Of a DNA stretch of 64,000 nt, positions 32,294 through 43,240 are shown in pieces (the stretch's first letter is position 1; every line of letters starts with the position of its first letter). The DNA is taken from the NCBI GenBank assembly GCA_034401795.1, contig CM067370.1:102862028-102926027 (forward strand), written 5' to 3'. The notes under the pieces are model-generated. The model saw nothing but the letters and a program-made list of their open reading frames with translations, was not told where the DNA came from and did not search any database. Position numbers and translations under genes: made by a program. The stretch is from Chaetoderma sp. LZ-2023a. Lineage: Eukaryota; Mollusca; Caudofoveata; Chaetodermatida; Chaetodermatidae.

Positions 32294-33875
32294 CACTGCT
32301 GGGCAAAATCTTATGATTACTCTTTCATGTTAATAAATACAGGTGAAATAAGTGACAATTTTACATAATATCGTATGCATTGTCTGTGTGCAGGGTACCT
32401 TTTAGTATGGGATATCTTTTCCCTTGTTTTTCTTCAGAAATCTCAGCCGTTTGAGCAAGCTGTCTGAAAGCCTTTTACAGTGTGCTGCATCAATGCTGTT
32501 CCATTCATGTCTGACTGCTTCCCACAACTGGTCAGTGCTCCCAAATTTTCTGCCAACCAGTTTGACTTTGATATGCGCCCGTATATTCTCTATGGGGTTA
32601 AGATCTGGTGACTGTCCAGGCCAAAACATCACCGACAGAGAATGCCGCTCAAACCATGACTTTGTTGTTTTTGCTGTGTGTGCCGGGGCATTATCTTGTT
32701 GAAAAATAGCTTTTTGTCTTATTTCCACTACACAACTTGTTCACGCTTGGAAACAACCCCTTTTCTTATATGTTTTGATACTCCTTTGCATTAATGGACT
32801 TTTCACATTGCACATGCTCGCCAACACCAGATGAATAAAACACACCCCATACCATAATTCCACCTCCTCCATGTTTCACAGTGGTGGAGAGGCATTCTGG
32901 GTTATATTTTTCACCTGACCTACGAAGACAGCGCTCTGGAGCATCTGTACACAGCTCAAAACGTGATTCATCACTCCAGAGAACACGCTCAAACCACTGA
33001 GAATCATGGTCACGATAAAGTGCCAAAAATCTGAGTCTGTCTGCAACGTTCTTTGTGGACAGCAATGGTTTCTTAGCACACCACTTTGATGAAAAACCCG
33101 CTTCCTTGACCCTCCTTGCAATTGTTCTTCTTGAAACAGCCTTATTTTGTGAATTTCTGAATTCTTCTGGTAATTTGGTGAGTCTTCTTAAGATTCTTCA
33201 GAACAGTAATTTTCAGCCTTCTTTCATCTCGACATGTTGTCACTTTAGCTCGTCCAGAACCTGCTTTCCGGGCAACAGAACCTGTCACTTGAAATGTGTG
33301 GCCAATTCTCTGTATTGTAGACAGTGGAATCTTAATATCCTCCGACTTTAGAATTTTCTTAATCTCAGAATATGACTTTCCAGCTTGACGAAAACCTGCG
33401 ATCCGGCTTTTGACTTCAAGAGGTACATGGAATTTAGCCTTTTTTGAAGACATTTTGAATCAAAAATAACAACGTCACTCTTCAGGCACAGTGTGGTATA
33501 CACAGAGATTACAGAAATGGCTACTGTCTTGTCACCTCGGTCAGCGTAACTCAACTAGCTTGCTAGTTTGGTTAGTTAATTCACTTTAAATCCTGAACAC
33601 AGAGACGCACTATTTGTCTTTTGTGTATGCATGTATGTCTAAGATAGAACAAGAATCCATTCAGTAGATGGCTTTTGATATGCAAATTAGCTCACTCAGC
33701 GGTGGAAAGCAGTCAGACATGAATGGAACAGTATTGACGCAGCACAATGCAAAAAGCTTTTAGACAGCTTGCCCAAATGGGTGAGTTTTGAGACAAAAGA
33801 AATAAGGGAACGGCTATCCCATACTAAAAGGTACCCATGATAAATCGTTTGCCTCATTTTTTTGGCCCAGCAGTG
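32294..33875 (-). mobile_element. Tc1/mariner-type DNA transposon, 1.58 kb, with TA target duplication
   Basis: The outer ends are inverted, cactgctgggc (32294) and gcccagcagtg (33875), each bordered by TA, as expected for Tc1/mariner. Inside them a longer inverted pair is seen. 'ggtaccttttagtatgggat' (32395) pairs with 'atcccatactaaaaggtacc' (to 33835), and ~75 bp further in, 32450-32525 pairs with 33705-33778. The left inner repeat includes the last ~40 codons of transposase, so that coding end is duplicated in inverse on the other side. One transposase gene on the minus strand is interrupted by frameshifts. Confidence 0.88.
32402..33453 (-). pseudogene. Tc1-like DD34E transposase, broken by at least two frameshifts
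   Basis: The protein would cut the transposon ends and move it to TA sites. The N-terminus (from Met at 33453) has helix-turn-helix parts, SYSEIKKILKSEDIKIPLST, and a GSGRAKVTTCRDER segment like the GRPR region that links the two DNA-binding halves. After a frame change near 33170 it reads AVSRRTIARRVKEAGF, then WSDESRFEL with the first Asp. A second change near 32760 leads to IFQQDNAPAHTAK (second Asp) and SPDLNPIENIRAHIK (Glu). I count 34 residues between the second Asp and the Glu, so it is DD34E, the Tc1 type. The stop is at 32402. All catalytic residues are kept, but the frame is broken. Confidence 0.88.
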
Positions 33876-33960
33876 TACATAATCAGGTATATTGATATTA
33901 TGATATAATGTAATAATTGTGAAATTCTGTGTATGATCAAAAGCATCAATAGTGGAGCGA

Positions 33961-34213
33961 CAGGATGGGCGACTGTTCTGATTTGTCGAGCGATTATGAC
34001 GTCATCATTGACGTCATCAATGTTTGAATTAGGTCACACCCACTTTTTTCCCTGACAAAGAAATCCTCAAATCTGATTGGTCGAGAGCATTAATATTGTT
34101 CTCACTAGACCAATCGGATTTGAGTATTATTTGATGGAGGAAAAAAGTTGGAATATTGATGATGCCACTGATGACGTCCTAAGCTCTCGACCATTCAGAA
34201 CAGCCGCCTATCC
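33961..34213. repeat. ~250-bp near-complete palindromic element with CRE-like motifs
   Basis: The left arm 'caggatgggcgactgttctg' pairs with 'cagaacagccgcctatcc' at the right. Inner parts 'tgacgtcatcattgacgtca' and 'gatgccactgatgacgtcc', and 'caaatctgattggtcgagag' with 'ctagaccaatcggatttg', also pair. The two arms are imperfect and only a short centre is unpaired. It is a separate sequence from families A-D. It has no ORF. Confidence 0.75.
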
Positions 34214-34919
34214 ATTTGCCACATTTTGGGGATGTAGATCTTTAGATGATTGACAGGTGCAACGATGCGTGAAAGGGGGTTTCTAAGTGTTAAATTTATG
34301 CCACGAAAAGTGCACTAATTTCGCGGTAAAAAGGTGTGTCGGTTACGTCTGTGTGTAATGTATTCCTAATAGGCTTCATTGCGGGAGTGCAATTATTAAA
34401 TTGGAGTTCTAAATTTTGTGTTTCTTTTAGCTAAGACCATTTATTACATCAAAACTAATTCTGAATTTGACATAAAATCGTGCTGTGAAAAGATGTAAAT
34501 CACATGATTCATCTCCATTCGCAAAATAACTACCGTTAGCGTATGTAATTTAGCGAGAATATTGCGACTCTATTCATAAAGCGTCATTGGCTCGCCAACA
34601 TAAGAAGCGGTCAAACTCCTTTTAATTCTCGGACTTCAAGCAATTTGTGTCCTTCGCCATGAGTCTGTTTTGGATCATTTGATGTTGGTCGGCTTTCAAG
34701 TTTAGTTTTGCTCAAATCGAGAGTAATCACTGTTCCATTATTATCTTTTCTGAACAGAAATATTAGTTATCTGCTATGTTTGGATACATTTTCGCGTATA
34801 AGCCAATACAAACAAAGTAGGACAGTAATTAGAAGACATCTAGTGAACAAAACTGCCATTTAATCGCACAAAGCCTAGTTTCATACTATTTCGACATTGG
34901 TTTAAGGTAAATTATTTCA
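34214..34919. other. no gene recognised; low-repeat stretch
   Basis: This stretch has few visible repeats compared with the rest of the window. It precedes a possible short first exon at 34920. I see no definite promoter element. Confidence 0.35.
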
Positions 34920-34961
34920 ATGGATACTCGAGGATTTAAGCCGGCTGCTCTCGGAGTGAAG
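34920..34961 (+). CDS. possible short first coding exon (weak)
   Basis: An ATG in an acceptable context (caATGG) opens MDTRGFKPAALGVK, and a donor-like AAG|GTAATG follows directly at 34962. The frame would otherwise run only to 35040. The surrounding sequence is less repetitive than elsewhere. Chance could explain it, because a 14-codon segment with a GT is weak evidence. No function is suggested. Confidence 0.18.
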
Positions 34962-37061
34962 GTAATGTTTGATATCAATTTCGATTTACTTAATGATACG
35001 TCTTTTCTAAGTATTCACTCCTTACACTTGAAATACTAGAGCAGAGCTTATCAGAATTTGTAGTTTTTTAATCATTTATGCCAAGCATATATTGTTTTAT
35101 AAACAGACAATGTTGGAGAAGTTTCTGGTATATTCAAACCCAATACAAATATCCGGCTGTGATCAGTGCCTTCTAACTAGCCTAAATAAGTCCTAATTTT
35201 GATCTACATACATGCGTATAGCTTTCTAAAGGACTTAAAAGGTAGTGAGATCAGTATTAGTATAAATTTAAGAGTGTTTTGGGTTGATTTTGGTAAAAAA
35301 TTGGGCTTGCATCCTTTATTCGAGGGTGGCTATTACTCGGAAAATGATGTTCTAGCCCATGTTGTCTTATCAGAAATCTTTAAAAGTCGTCCCTTTTTTC
35401 TTTTTATGCATGTCATCGTTTCATTTTTGACATTTTGTCTCAATATGGGTTTTTTTGGACCCCTTGCATTAAGATTTATCGCCTTTTACTATTTCATATC
35501 TCCGAGCTATGTCCTTTAGAGACTGTTTAGTTTGTTCAAATCCTTAGCTTCCCTTATCTCAGTTAAATGGGTCATGCTCATTACTTTTCAAGGTCAACAG
35601 CAATAGTGTCAATAGGCCCAACTACGGTATCCTCACATCAATTTGTAACCAAATGCTAGGCGCAGCAGGGTGTAACCATGCGTGTAGGCGGCACACCGCA
35701 GCTAATGTGGGGAACACCCATCTGTACCACAGCATTTCCACAAATCAGTGCTAAAGTCTTAAATCTAATGTCACAGATATATCGATGGGTTTCGAGGAGA
35801 CATAATTAAGCGACAATGGTCAAAATCATTCACGAACAACTACTTCAAAGAAAGAACTTTTGAATTGGGCTGAGCAAGCCATACTACAACAAAAGACGCT
35901 GGCACAATAACAAGCCCATGTCTTATGCCTAGTAAAATGATGATGATGATGATGCAAAAGAATGTTAAAAATAGGTTAGAAAAGCCGAGATTGAGAACAA
36001 TAAAATCGATTACTGCATGAGCACACATGCAAAATCCAAAGGCTTGTGGAATAGCAAGGGGGAATCAGGAACTAGTCTCTAATAAGGCGCCTCGTCTGAG
36101 AGACACTCAAAGAAGAGTCTGTGTAACAGTCCAATTGGCCTGTCATAATACAAAATTTATCAACAACTCAGATTTCAAGACGTGAACTATCTAAGAGTTG
36201 ACTAGAAGTTATAGCAGAAGCAATTAAAATGTTCTAACTACAATATTGCATCCTATAATACAGACTCAAAGTCTTGAATGTCTTAATCGATCGCTATACG
36301 CCATAATAAAAATACCAATGAATCTATCCGTAGAGGGGAGGGAATAATAATTATTAATTGACTAGGAAACTCGTATACGATGTGCACGGTAGATTCTTAT
36401 TGCAATTATAGAAATTTTTTTAAAATTGCAATGGAGTATAGTAAATCGCAAAAACTAATGTTATACAACAACAATCGCAATGATTACACTTCACCCTTTT
36501 TAAATTACATCGATTATAATCGGAGCCGATTTATTTATAGTCACTGTATTCTGATAAATGGAAGTAGACCCTACCTCGCAAGAACCGGAAGAGGAAGATC
36601 CTACTAAGACCAAGGACAATAAAAAAACAGAGGAAAAATTAAAAAGGCAGAAGACCAGAAACGGAAGGACAAGCTACGCTGAAAGAGGAAGGCAAAATAA
36701 AAACTGGAGCCAGAAGAAGCCCCTAAAACACAGAACCAGAAGAGGAATGGGGACTACCGGAACCGGAGCTAAAACGGAAGAAAGAATGGACAGGAAAATA
36801 TGAAACTAGGGAAACTAGAAAAAATATATTGTCTGTATCTGGGAATATGTCCATGTGTTATATTTGTCAATACGGATTGATTGATTGACTGTTCCAAAAT
36901 TATGCTGGCATCTTTATGGACATTAACTTCATATGGTCATACTATAACTTTTAGTGGCTGGAAACTTTTGTGACACGTTTAGGGTATTGATTTCCAGTCA
37001 GGATTGCTGACAGTGCTGCTTTTATGAAAGGTTTATATAAATGTTGCTGAAAAGAAGCATT
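34962..37061. other. no gene recognised
   Basis: It contains an open frame of 106 codons (35199-35519, plus; Phe/Leu-rich, hydrophobic end) and a basic one of 81 codons (36558-36803, Lys/Arg/Glu-rich). Neither resembles a family I know, and neither shows clear splice or promoter context. (ATG)n lies at 35936-35955. Confidence 0.35.
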
Positions 37062-37418
37062 TCCATTCAATTAATGAATCTTGCTTATATATGACATCAT
37101 AATCAACAACGTCGCGTGTAGGCTGACGTCATAATCAATTACATCAAGAATGACACGTTATAGTATGTCATAAATGCTAAATAGTCCATCAAGTTGTATG
37201 AATTATATGTTTTTACTAGTTAATAACCATTCTGTTGAATATTTTGGAACTAATTTTAAATTTTCACCCAGTCAAATTAGTTTCAAAGTATTCAACAGCT
37301 TACCTGTATAGTTTTCTAGAAATTGAGATTCAGAGAGTGCTCCCAATACAGACAATCGTGGGTGGAGCTTAGCTAGAGATGGGAGGGGCATAGCTAGAAC
37401 TGGATTCCTCCATTGACC
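37062..37418 (+). repeat. family A element with shortened hairpin
   Basis: Ends 'aatgaatcttg' and 'ctggattcctccatt' are inverted. It has CRE-like 'gctgacgtcataatcaatta' (37123) and AATAACCATTCTG. The arms 'gttgaatattttggaactaa' and 'aaattagtttcaaagtattc' are joined by a deletion of the inner stem. The tail has 'gatgggaggggcatagctag'. Confidence 0.8.
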
Positions 37419-37449
37419 TCGTCTATTGCTATGAACCATGATACATTTC

Positions 37450-37640
37450 CTATGTAGTTTTATTTTATTGACGCACTGGCAACGTGCGGCTTCAATTTCC
37501 ATGTGCTAACTTAGCCGACAGTCATGCACCCATTAGTTTAATTTGTTGATCACCATCTCCCGGTCGGGGGATCGCACCGCCATACTGCAACTCCGCATAG
37601 CATCAGCAACCAGACATCTTTCCACTGGACCACCGCGTCA
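37450..37640 (-). repeat. tRNA-derived SINE, near full length
   Basis: Read on the minus strand it starts with a tRNA-like head. The A-box-like part is 'ggtggtccagtggaaagatg' and the B-box-like part is 'ggtgcgatcccc', about 50 nt apart, so RNA polymerase III could have transcribed it. A ~110-bp body follows (gatcaacaaattaaactaat, cacgttgccagtgcgtcaat). It ends in an A-rich tail, aataaaataaaac. The body recurs at 37797-37937. The source tRNA is not clear. Confidence 0.7.
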
Positions 37641-37796
37641 AGACAAAAAGTCAAGGATTGGCCGACCAGCTTTCACATGTCTGATATACTGACACACTGA
37701 CGATTCATATGGGACTATATGTGGATGCACCTGCCACAATTCAACCCTAGGCTTTTACGCCTATTGTACTCTGACTCCAGCACGGCTCCGGCAGTA
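37641..37796. other. spacer between the two SINE copies
   Basis: No gene or repeat recognised in this ~155-bp stretch. Confidence 0.4.
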
Positions 37797-37937
37797 TATG
37801 TAGTTTTATTTTATTGACGCACTGGCAACGTGCGGCTTCAATTTCCTTGTGCTAACTTAGCCGGCAGTCATGCACCCATTAGTTTAATTTGTTGATCACC
37901 ATCTCCCGATCCGGGGGATCGAACCGCCATCTTCGCT
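37797..37937 (-). repeat. 5'-truncated SINE copy fused to a LINE 3' region
   Basis: ~135 bp are nearly identical to the first copy, from the B box (ggttcgatccc, an exact consensus, 37917-37927) to the A-rich end. At 37938 the sequence switches directly to LINE coding sequence. The LINE frame runs on into the SINE as AVRSPGSGDGDQQIK. The other LINE copy at 47315-47610 has different sequence at this point, so the joint is a real breakpoint. Confidence 0.7.
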
Positions 37938-38880
37938 TTTGCCCACTGTGTCTTGTCCTCAGCCGAAATCCTTAGCATCCTCAGGTCCATTCTTGACTTG
38001 AGTGTACCGAGTTCTGCTTTCTTGAGGTAACCTCGTAGCACGCGTAGCAGATTTATGCAATGACGCCCTCTCCTGGCTTTGTATTTGCTGGCTTCGAGTA
38101 GGGCGAATTCCAGGGCTCTCTGTGCTGGTGTCTCTTCTGGCATCCTTAGCACATGGCCAAACATGGGCCATCTTTGCTGGACGACTTTTACAGACAACGA
38201 CGACGTATTACACATCTTGTATAGTGCATCGTTGGAAATTATGCTGTCTGGCCATCGGTGTTTGCTGTGGCAGGCATCGAGTTTGTCTAGAGCTGCCTTT
38301 GGAGCTGCCCAGCTGTTACAGTTATACAGCATCAAGGATACGCAGGTTGCATTGTATAAACGCTTTAACGCAGCCTCTTTATCAAGAGCATATTTGATCC
38401 ACGAATCCATAGCTTCCAGAAGGACTGGAAGGCTATGTTCCCCATGACGCAGCGTACAGAAATATCAGCAGTACTGCAAAGCAGTGAGCCCATGATTTTA
38501 CTTTTCCTCCATGGTTTGCCGCCACGAAGTGGGTCGTCATTTTCTATAGCTTCATGCTTTGTCGACAGGTATATGTGGGTGAACTCTGTTTTGGATTCAT
38601 TCATAAAGAGATTCTCAATTTTTAGTTTGCTTGCAGCTATTGGGAGAAGTTCGTCAAGGGGTTTCTTTTCTTCGTCTATGACGTCCACATCGTCGGCATA
38701 TTCCATCTCTAGTGGCATGCCCAGTATTGACACGGGGGGGGGGGGGGCGGGGTGGTCTTGTGGCACTTTCCCGCACAGATTTCAATGCGGCAGCAAGGTA
38801 GCAGGTGAAAAGCACGTTTCTTATACCATTTTGAAATGATCTGACGAACATGGTCTTAGTTATCATTTGGAAATTGACTT
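37938..38880 (-). pseudogene. family F LINE, reverse transcriptase C-terminal half (decayed)
   Basis: This would be the C-terminal part of an RT from a non-LTR retrotransposon. In order on the minus strand it has VLFTCYLAAAL, then MPLEMEYADDVDVI (motif C, catalytic Asp pair at 38680-38700), KLKIENLFMNESKTEFTHIY, RCVMGNIAFQSFWKLWIRG, LYNATCVSLMLYNCNSWA (a usual LINE thumb phrase) and QRWPMFGHVLRMPEETPAQR. Between IKRLR and LYNAT a duplication or frame change occurs near 38400. Clade assignment (RTE-like or a CR1 relative) needs a tree. A run of G interrupts it at 38738-38747. It ends at the SINE joint. Confidence 0.65.
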
Positions 38881-39053
38881 TCAAGATGTCGAATGGTAGT
38901 TGACAGACAATTATATTGGGATTTCAACAGATCCATCAAGCAGCAAAGCGATTATTTGGAGAACACTGTACCAATCATCTGGACATACCGTGTCATCACA
39001 TAAATCCCCTCTTTGGAATGGTATAATAAAAACTACTAGCCTACTACTAAAAC

Positions 39054-39054
<1 letters not shown>

Positions 39055-39131
<77 letters not shown>

Positions 39132-39133
39132 GC

Positions 39134-39166
<33 letters not shown>

Positions 39167-39202
39167 ACTTCAGTACTGTTGCTGCTGCTGCTGCTGCTAC
39201 TG

Positions 39203-39239
<37 letters not shown>

Positions 39240-39240
39240 A
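39055..39240. repeat. compound (CTA)n/(CTG)n microsatellite
   Basis: CTA units (about 39055-39130), then CTG units, an interruption (acttcagta), CTG units again and CTA units to 39238. The open frames reading Thr, Ala or Leu runs across it are artefacts. Confidence 0.95.
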
Positions 39241-39370
39241 TTTTGCTTACCCTCTCCATGTGTGTTTTTTATTCTCTCATTTGTGGGGATGGAAAACGGT
39301 AGTGGACGAAAGCGCGGTCTCACATCCTCTTCTATGTCCCAGTACATGTGGCCTCCTTAACAAAATTGGT

Positions 39371-39421
<51 letters not shown>
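39371..39421. repeat. (ATA)n microsatellite
   Basis: About 17 units of aat/ata. Confidence 0.95.
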
Positions 39422-39439
39422 TAATAATAATAACAACAC

Positions 39440-39963
39440 AAATGACATTAAGATCCTTGCCATCCAGTTTTTTGCTACATTGTAAAAAGATTGCGAGAAA
39501 TTTTGTGATTCTTTTATCCAGATCACGGTCAAAGTCTCGAAATCCTCCTGCACAACAGGAACCTTCATTGCGTTAAAATTCGAGCCAAATTGGTACATTA
39601 TTTCTTTAATACAGCTGCAGACACTCCCACGCCCGCGGACAGACGGATGGGTGGATGGGCGGCTAGGCGGATGGATAGATGGACAGACAACCAGATGGAC
39701 CCGATCCTTCCTCCCACCCCCACCACACACTGATTATAATAACAGCAGCATAGCAAATGACAACAACAGTCTACCTCGCACTCGATAGGTTACATTCTTC
39801 AGCTTTCTATCAGCATGCACACACATGAAAATAGCAAATATTCTCAATCCGAGCGCAGGTTATTGCAATGTTATCACTATAATGTCAGGATGAAGGAACA
39901 TCCATTCTACGAACTTTGTAACACACTGGCTGCAAGCCAATAATTTCATTGATAAATAACTCT
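39440..39963. other. no gene; dispersed-repeat remnant
   Basis: 39500-39600 resembles 6520-6600 ('ttttatccagatcacggtc', 'attcgagccaaattg'), so it is a repeat remnant. ggatgg-rich simple sequence is at 39640-39685. Confidence 0.45.
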
Positions 39964-40067
39964 GGACGTGCTGACTATTTTCAAAACAATTTGACTGAAA
40001 GTTGGCGATGGCTTAGACACCAGCAACTTTCAGTCGCATTGTTTTCAAAATAGTCAGCATATCCAGA
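39964..40067. repeat. diverged long hairpin related to the family A core
   Basis: 'tgctgactattttcaaaaca' and 'ttgactgaaagttg' on the left pair with 'caactttcagtcgcattgt' and 'tgttttcaaaatagtcagca' on the right. The arms are ~40 bp with a ~15-nt loop. The phrase 'ttttcaaaacaatttgactg' parallels 'ttttgaaactaatttgactg' of family A, but no family A flanks are present. Confidence 0.7.
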
Positions 40068-40273
40068 GTAAACCCCTTTGGAAAATGTAGTCTGCAGAAA
40101 TTCAGCAGACAGACAGTTAAAGTGTTTTTCCCCAAATGCCTCTTTCATATCAAACATGGGTATGCCGACTGGGAATGTCTGGCTATTATAGGGACCAGAT
40201 CAGTCACTCAAGTAGTAGGCCAAATAATATAACTATTTTTACATATATTGAATTAATTTATATAAACATATAT

Positions 40274-40276
<3 letters not shown>

Positions 40277-40321
<45 letters not shown>

Positions 40322-40368
40322 AGGGAGGGAGGGAGGGAGGGGTGGGGGGAGGGAGGGAGGGAGGGAGG

Positions 40369-40433
<65 letters not shown>

Positions 40434-40591
40434 CGTGCGCGAGAGAAAGAGAGAGCGAGCGCGTGCGCACGAGAGAGAGAGAGATGGGGAGGAGGGGGGG
40501 GGGGGAGAGAGAGTGAAGGAGAGGGAGGGAGGCCGGCCGGGAGGGATGGAGGGTGCATGGGGGGGGGGGGGAGAGAGAGAGAGAGAGAGAT
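40277..40591. repeat. (GA)n and (GGGA)n purine-rich microsatellite block
   Basis: Long strand-asymmetric purine tracts: GA runs at about 40277-40312 and 40376-40431, GGGA units at 40318-40375, and mixed G-rich blocks up to 40591. They could form triplex DNA. Ser-Leu or Arg-Glu repeat frames over it are not genes. Confidence 0.93.
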
Positions 40592-41399
40592 AGAGATGAG
40601 TTAAAACGACATTAATACTTGGCATAACATTAATTATATTATGCACTATTTTAGAAAAATTAATCACTGAAAATGAAATCCTGACATTACAACTCCCTTT
40701 ACAATATTCATTGAGAAAAGAGTTGCAAGTACAGGTTCGAAATTTTTCTACTTCATAGCATTATAGATATTATCCAATATATAACAGTGCAATTATCATT
40801 GAAGAAGAAAAAAGATAAATAAAAAAGAAAAATAATAATTCTGGTAGATTATAGATTAAGCATTCCTCTTGTGTCAATCTATCACTTTAATCGTCAAGTC
40901 GAGCAATGGCTACGCCTATAGAGGTTTTAAAAAATGTTCATTTGCAGGTCCAGAGAAAACCTCAATAGTCCTCAACTTTCCGGCTACTAGGTTCTATTGT
41001 ATAATGGGAGTGAAATTCTAACATCACAGTGATACGGGTTTAAAGATAACATTTCTTTAAGACTGTCAGATAAAAGACCAGTCTGTCTTAAAGGAGCTTC
41101 ATCTCGTGGAACAAAGGAACAATTTACAGCCAACTCGTGCCAAAATACCACGTCTTAGTGAAACACACAGTCAACCCTGTCTATAACAGGCAACTTAGGA
41201 ACCATACCATCAATAAATCACCCACCACATACTGGTGCACTATTTATGTCATTACTGTTGTCTCTGATTGGTGTTGTCCTGGAGATTAACATAGAACAGC
41301 AACTACAAGCAGAGCGTGCTCTACTTCCTCGATTGTTTGCTTTTGGTCACATTAATTATGTTCGATAATTAATAACTCAGCACGTAACGACGCATTGCC
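40592..41399. other. no gene; weak family B remnant
   Basis: 40860-40990 has family B-like phrases ('gttcatttgcaggtccagag'). No gene is recognised. Confidence 0.4.
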
Positions 41400-43240
41400 T
41401 ATCGGATACTAACCCCAATGTTTGGCGAGAGTTGAATGAGAATGGATTTGGTGGCAATTTGTGTGGAGAGAAATTTTCTCTTGTACATTGGGGATCTCGT
41501 AATTAAAACTACAATAAATCGCGAGGCGAACGTGAAAAGTGGTCTGCTGAAGGATGAGTATTGTACAAATATTGTAACAATAAACACTTTCATCAGGACT
41601 AGTCATTTAATGGCAACAGTATGTGTTGCAATGAAAATTAATCTCACATTAACTTCATCAGTGTATAAGCACACTGAGACAACATGAAGCGACGATCAAA
41701 AGACTTGCTGAGAAACCTGATATATTTATATTTTCATTTGCCACAGGGCAAGTAAGAGACCTCACAGCTATAGGCATAACAGGGATAGATGACACAATTA
41801 TTTAATAGCTGCTCAAATTTACCCATACTGGAAAAAGCGTTACCTAGAATTGATTGATATGTGAATATAGAAAAGTCGTGTGAGCTTCTTCAAGTCAACT
41901 AGAAACAACAAGATCAAAACCCGTTTGCAAAACAATAAAAAGGTACCAAAATTGTAACTATCCTCAAAGAAGATACACAAGCTTTCGGATAAGCTGTAGG
42001 AAAAGCCACTAGTTCTGAAGAGGCACACTAATATCATTTGCCATCAGCGTCTCATGCATTGGCTTCATATGAGAGATACTTGCGACAAAGATCAAATGCC
42101 TTTCTACGTTATCATCTATTTGATGACATATATTCAGCCACAAGTCATGCCCCGGTACGCTCTGAGTGGATTGTTGATGGTATGTCAGTTGTATGGTTAG
42201 TATCTCCAAGCGATACTTGGGGAAATTATGCTGATGTTCTCCAGAAGTTATGTACACCACCAAGATATACAAATCCGTCGAAACGAAACATTGTGATGGA
42301 CACATATGGGAAACACTGAACGAAATAACAAACACATAAACGGCACAGAAGCCATGGGAAGAGGATTTATATCACAAGTGTGTGGCAGATAATGCTCAAA
42401 AGCTAATGATGGGTTCCTATCAAACATTAAAAGCAGAACATAATTGATTAATATTTGGTGGAACGTAAATACCTGGTTTCTAGTAGCTGATTGAATAGAG
42501 AATCCTGAAAGGTCTAGTCACCATGAAGCTGATACAAGAGGTGTGTGCATGTTTCAAAAAGTGACAATCCCGTAGTTATCGTAGCTAATGATACTGATAC
42601 TGTAGCACTCCTGTCATTGACCACTATGTGGAATAGACTGTGTGATGAAGTATGCAATGTATTGCCAGCATGTCATAGTATCACTGATTGTGGCACAACC
42701 TCCTTTCCATTCGGTATAGACAAGGTAAAGCCTTTTAAGAAGATGATAACAAAACCCAACAATATGTACCTTTCGTATGGGGGTAGCTGAGGCATCATCG
42801 TCTGGACAGAACACTACTAACGTACATATATTTATGAAACTGTTATGTACTCAGGCAAAGACACTGGAGATATTGTAGAGACCAGCATCCGCATGTACGA
42901 AAAACAAAATGGTATGTCAAGTTGTAGCTTAAAACCTGATCCAAAGAGCATGAATGAACATTTAAAACAGTCTGGCTCTTGAATTTATATCTGGCGTCAA
43001 TGAATGGAGCATTCATTTGTCGAAGGTAGAGGGTTGATAGAATCTGATGCTAGCTTGATAGTATTATGGGTTAACTGTTCACAGTTCCCACCAAGTTTGT
43101 CATCCAAGAAAAGTAGAAAGTCGAAAGGTAAATTAATGTTTACAGATTATCGAGCAGATGGTGAACAAATAAATACCGAAGCAAATAACAGATATTGTGC
43201 ACGACCAAAGAAACAACTCTTAAGTGTGTACTATTGATTA
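41400..43240 (+). pseudogene. decayed copy 2 of the uncharacterised EADTR/DDTD-type protein family
   Basis: Plus-frame pieces parallel those at 25690-27300. The best segment, 42038-42319, reads SALASYERYL-like sequence, WIVDGMSVVWLVSPSDTWGN and NIVMDTYGKH, which corresponds to the GSALLWVIP...VYLLFNLYN block of copy 1. At 42520-42610 it has HHEADTRGV and VVIVANDTDTVALLSL (acidic motif), then SITDCGTTSFPFGIDKVKPF, the position where related proteins have a T-G-C-D-T-type motif. At 43004-43100, ASLIVLWVNCSQFPPSL resembles the C-terminal end. Many stops break it. I cannot name a function; the acidic residues resemble a PIN/FEN-like nuclease core, which is only a guess. Confidence 0.5.

Noticed and set aside
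35199-35519. 106-codon hydrophobic frame
   Set aside because: No recognisable family, start context, splice sites or repeat; it could be chance in AT-rich DNA. Kept only as a note.
37560-37640. tRNA gene on the minus strand
   Set aside because: A- and B-box-like parts are present, but the acceptor and anticodon arms do not pair well and a SINE body follows; it is a tRNA-derived SINE head.
38900-39424. 174-codon frame with poly-Thr, poly-Ala, poly-Leu and poly-Ile
   Set aside because: It simply reads through consecutive trinucleotide microsatellites.
40136-40667. Arg-Glu and Ser-Leu-rich frames on both strands
   Set aside because: Artefacts of GA and GGGA repeats.
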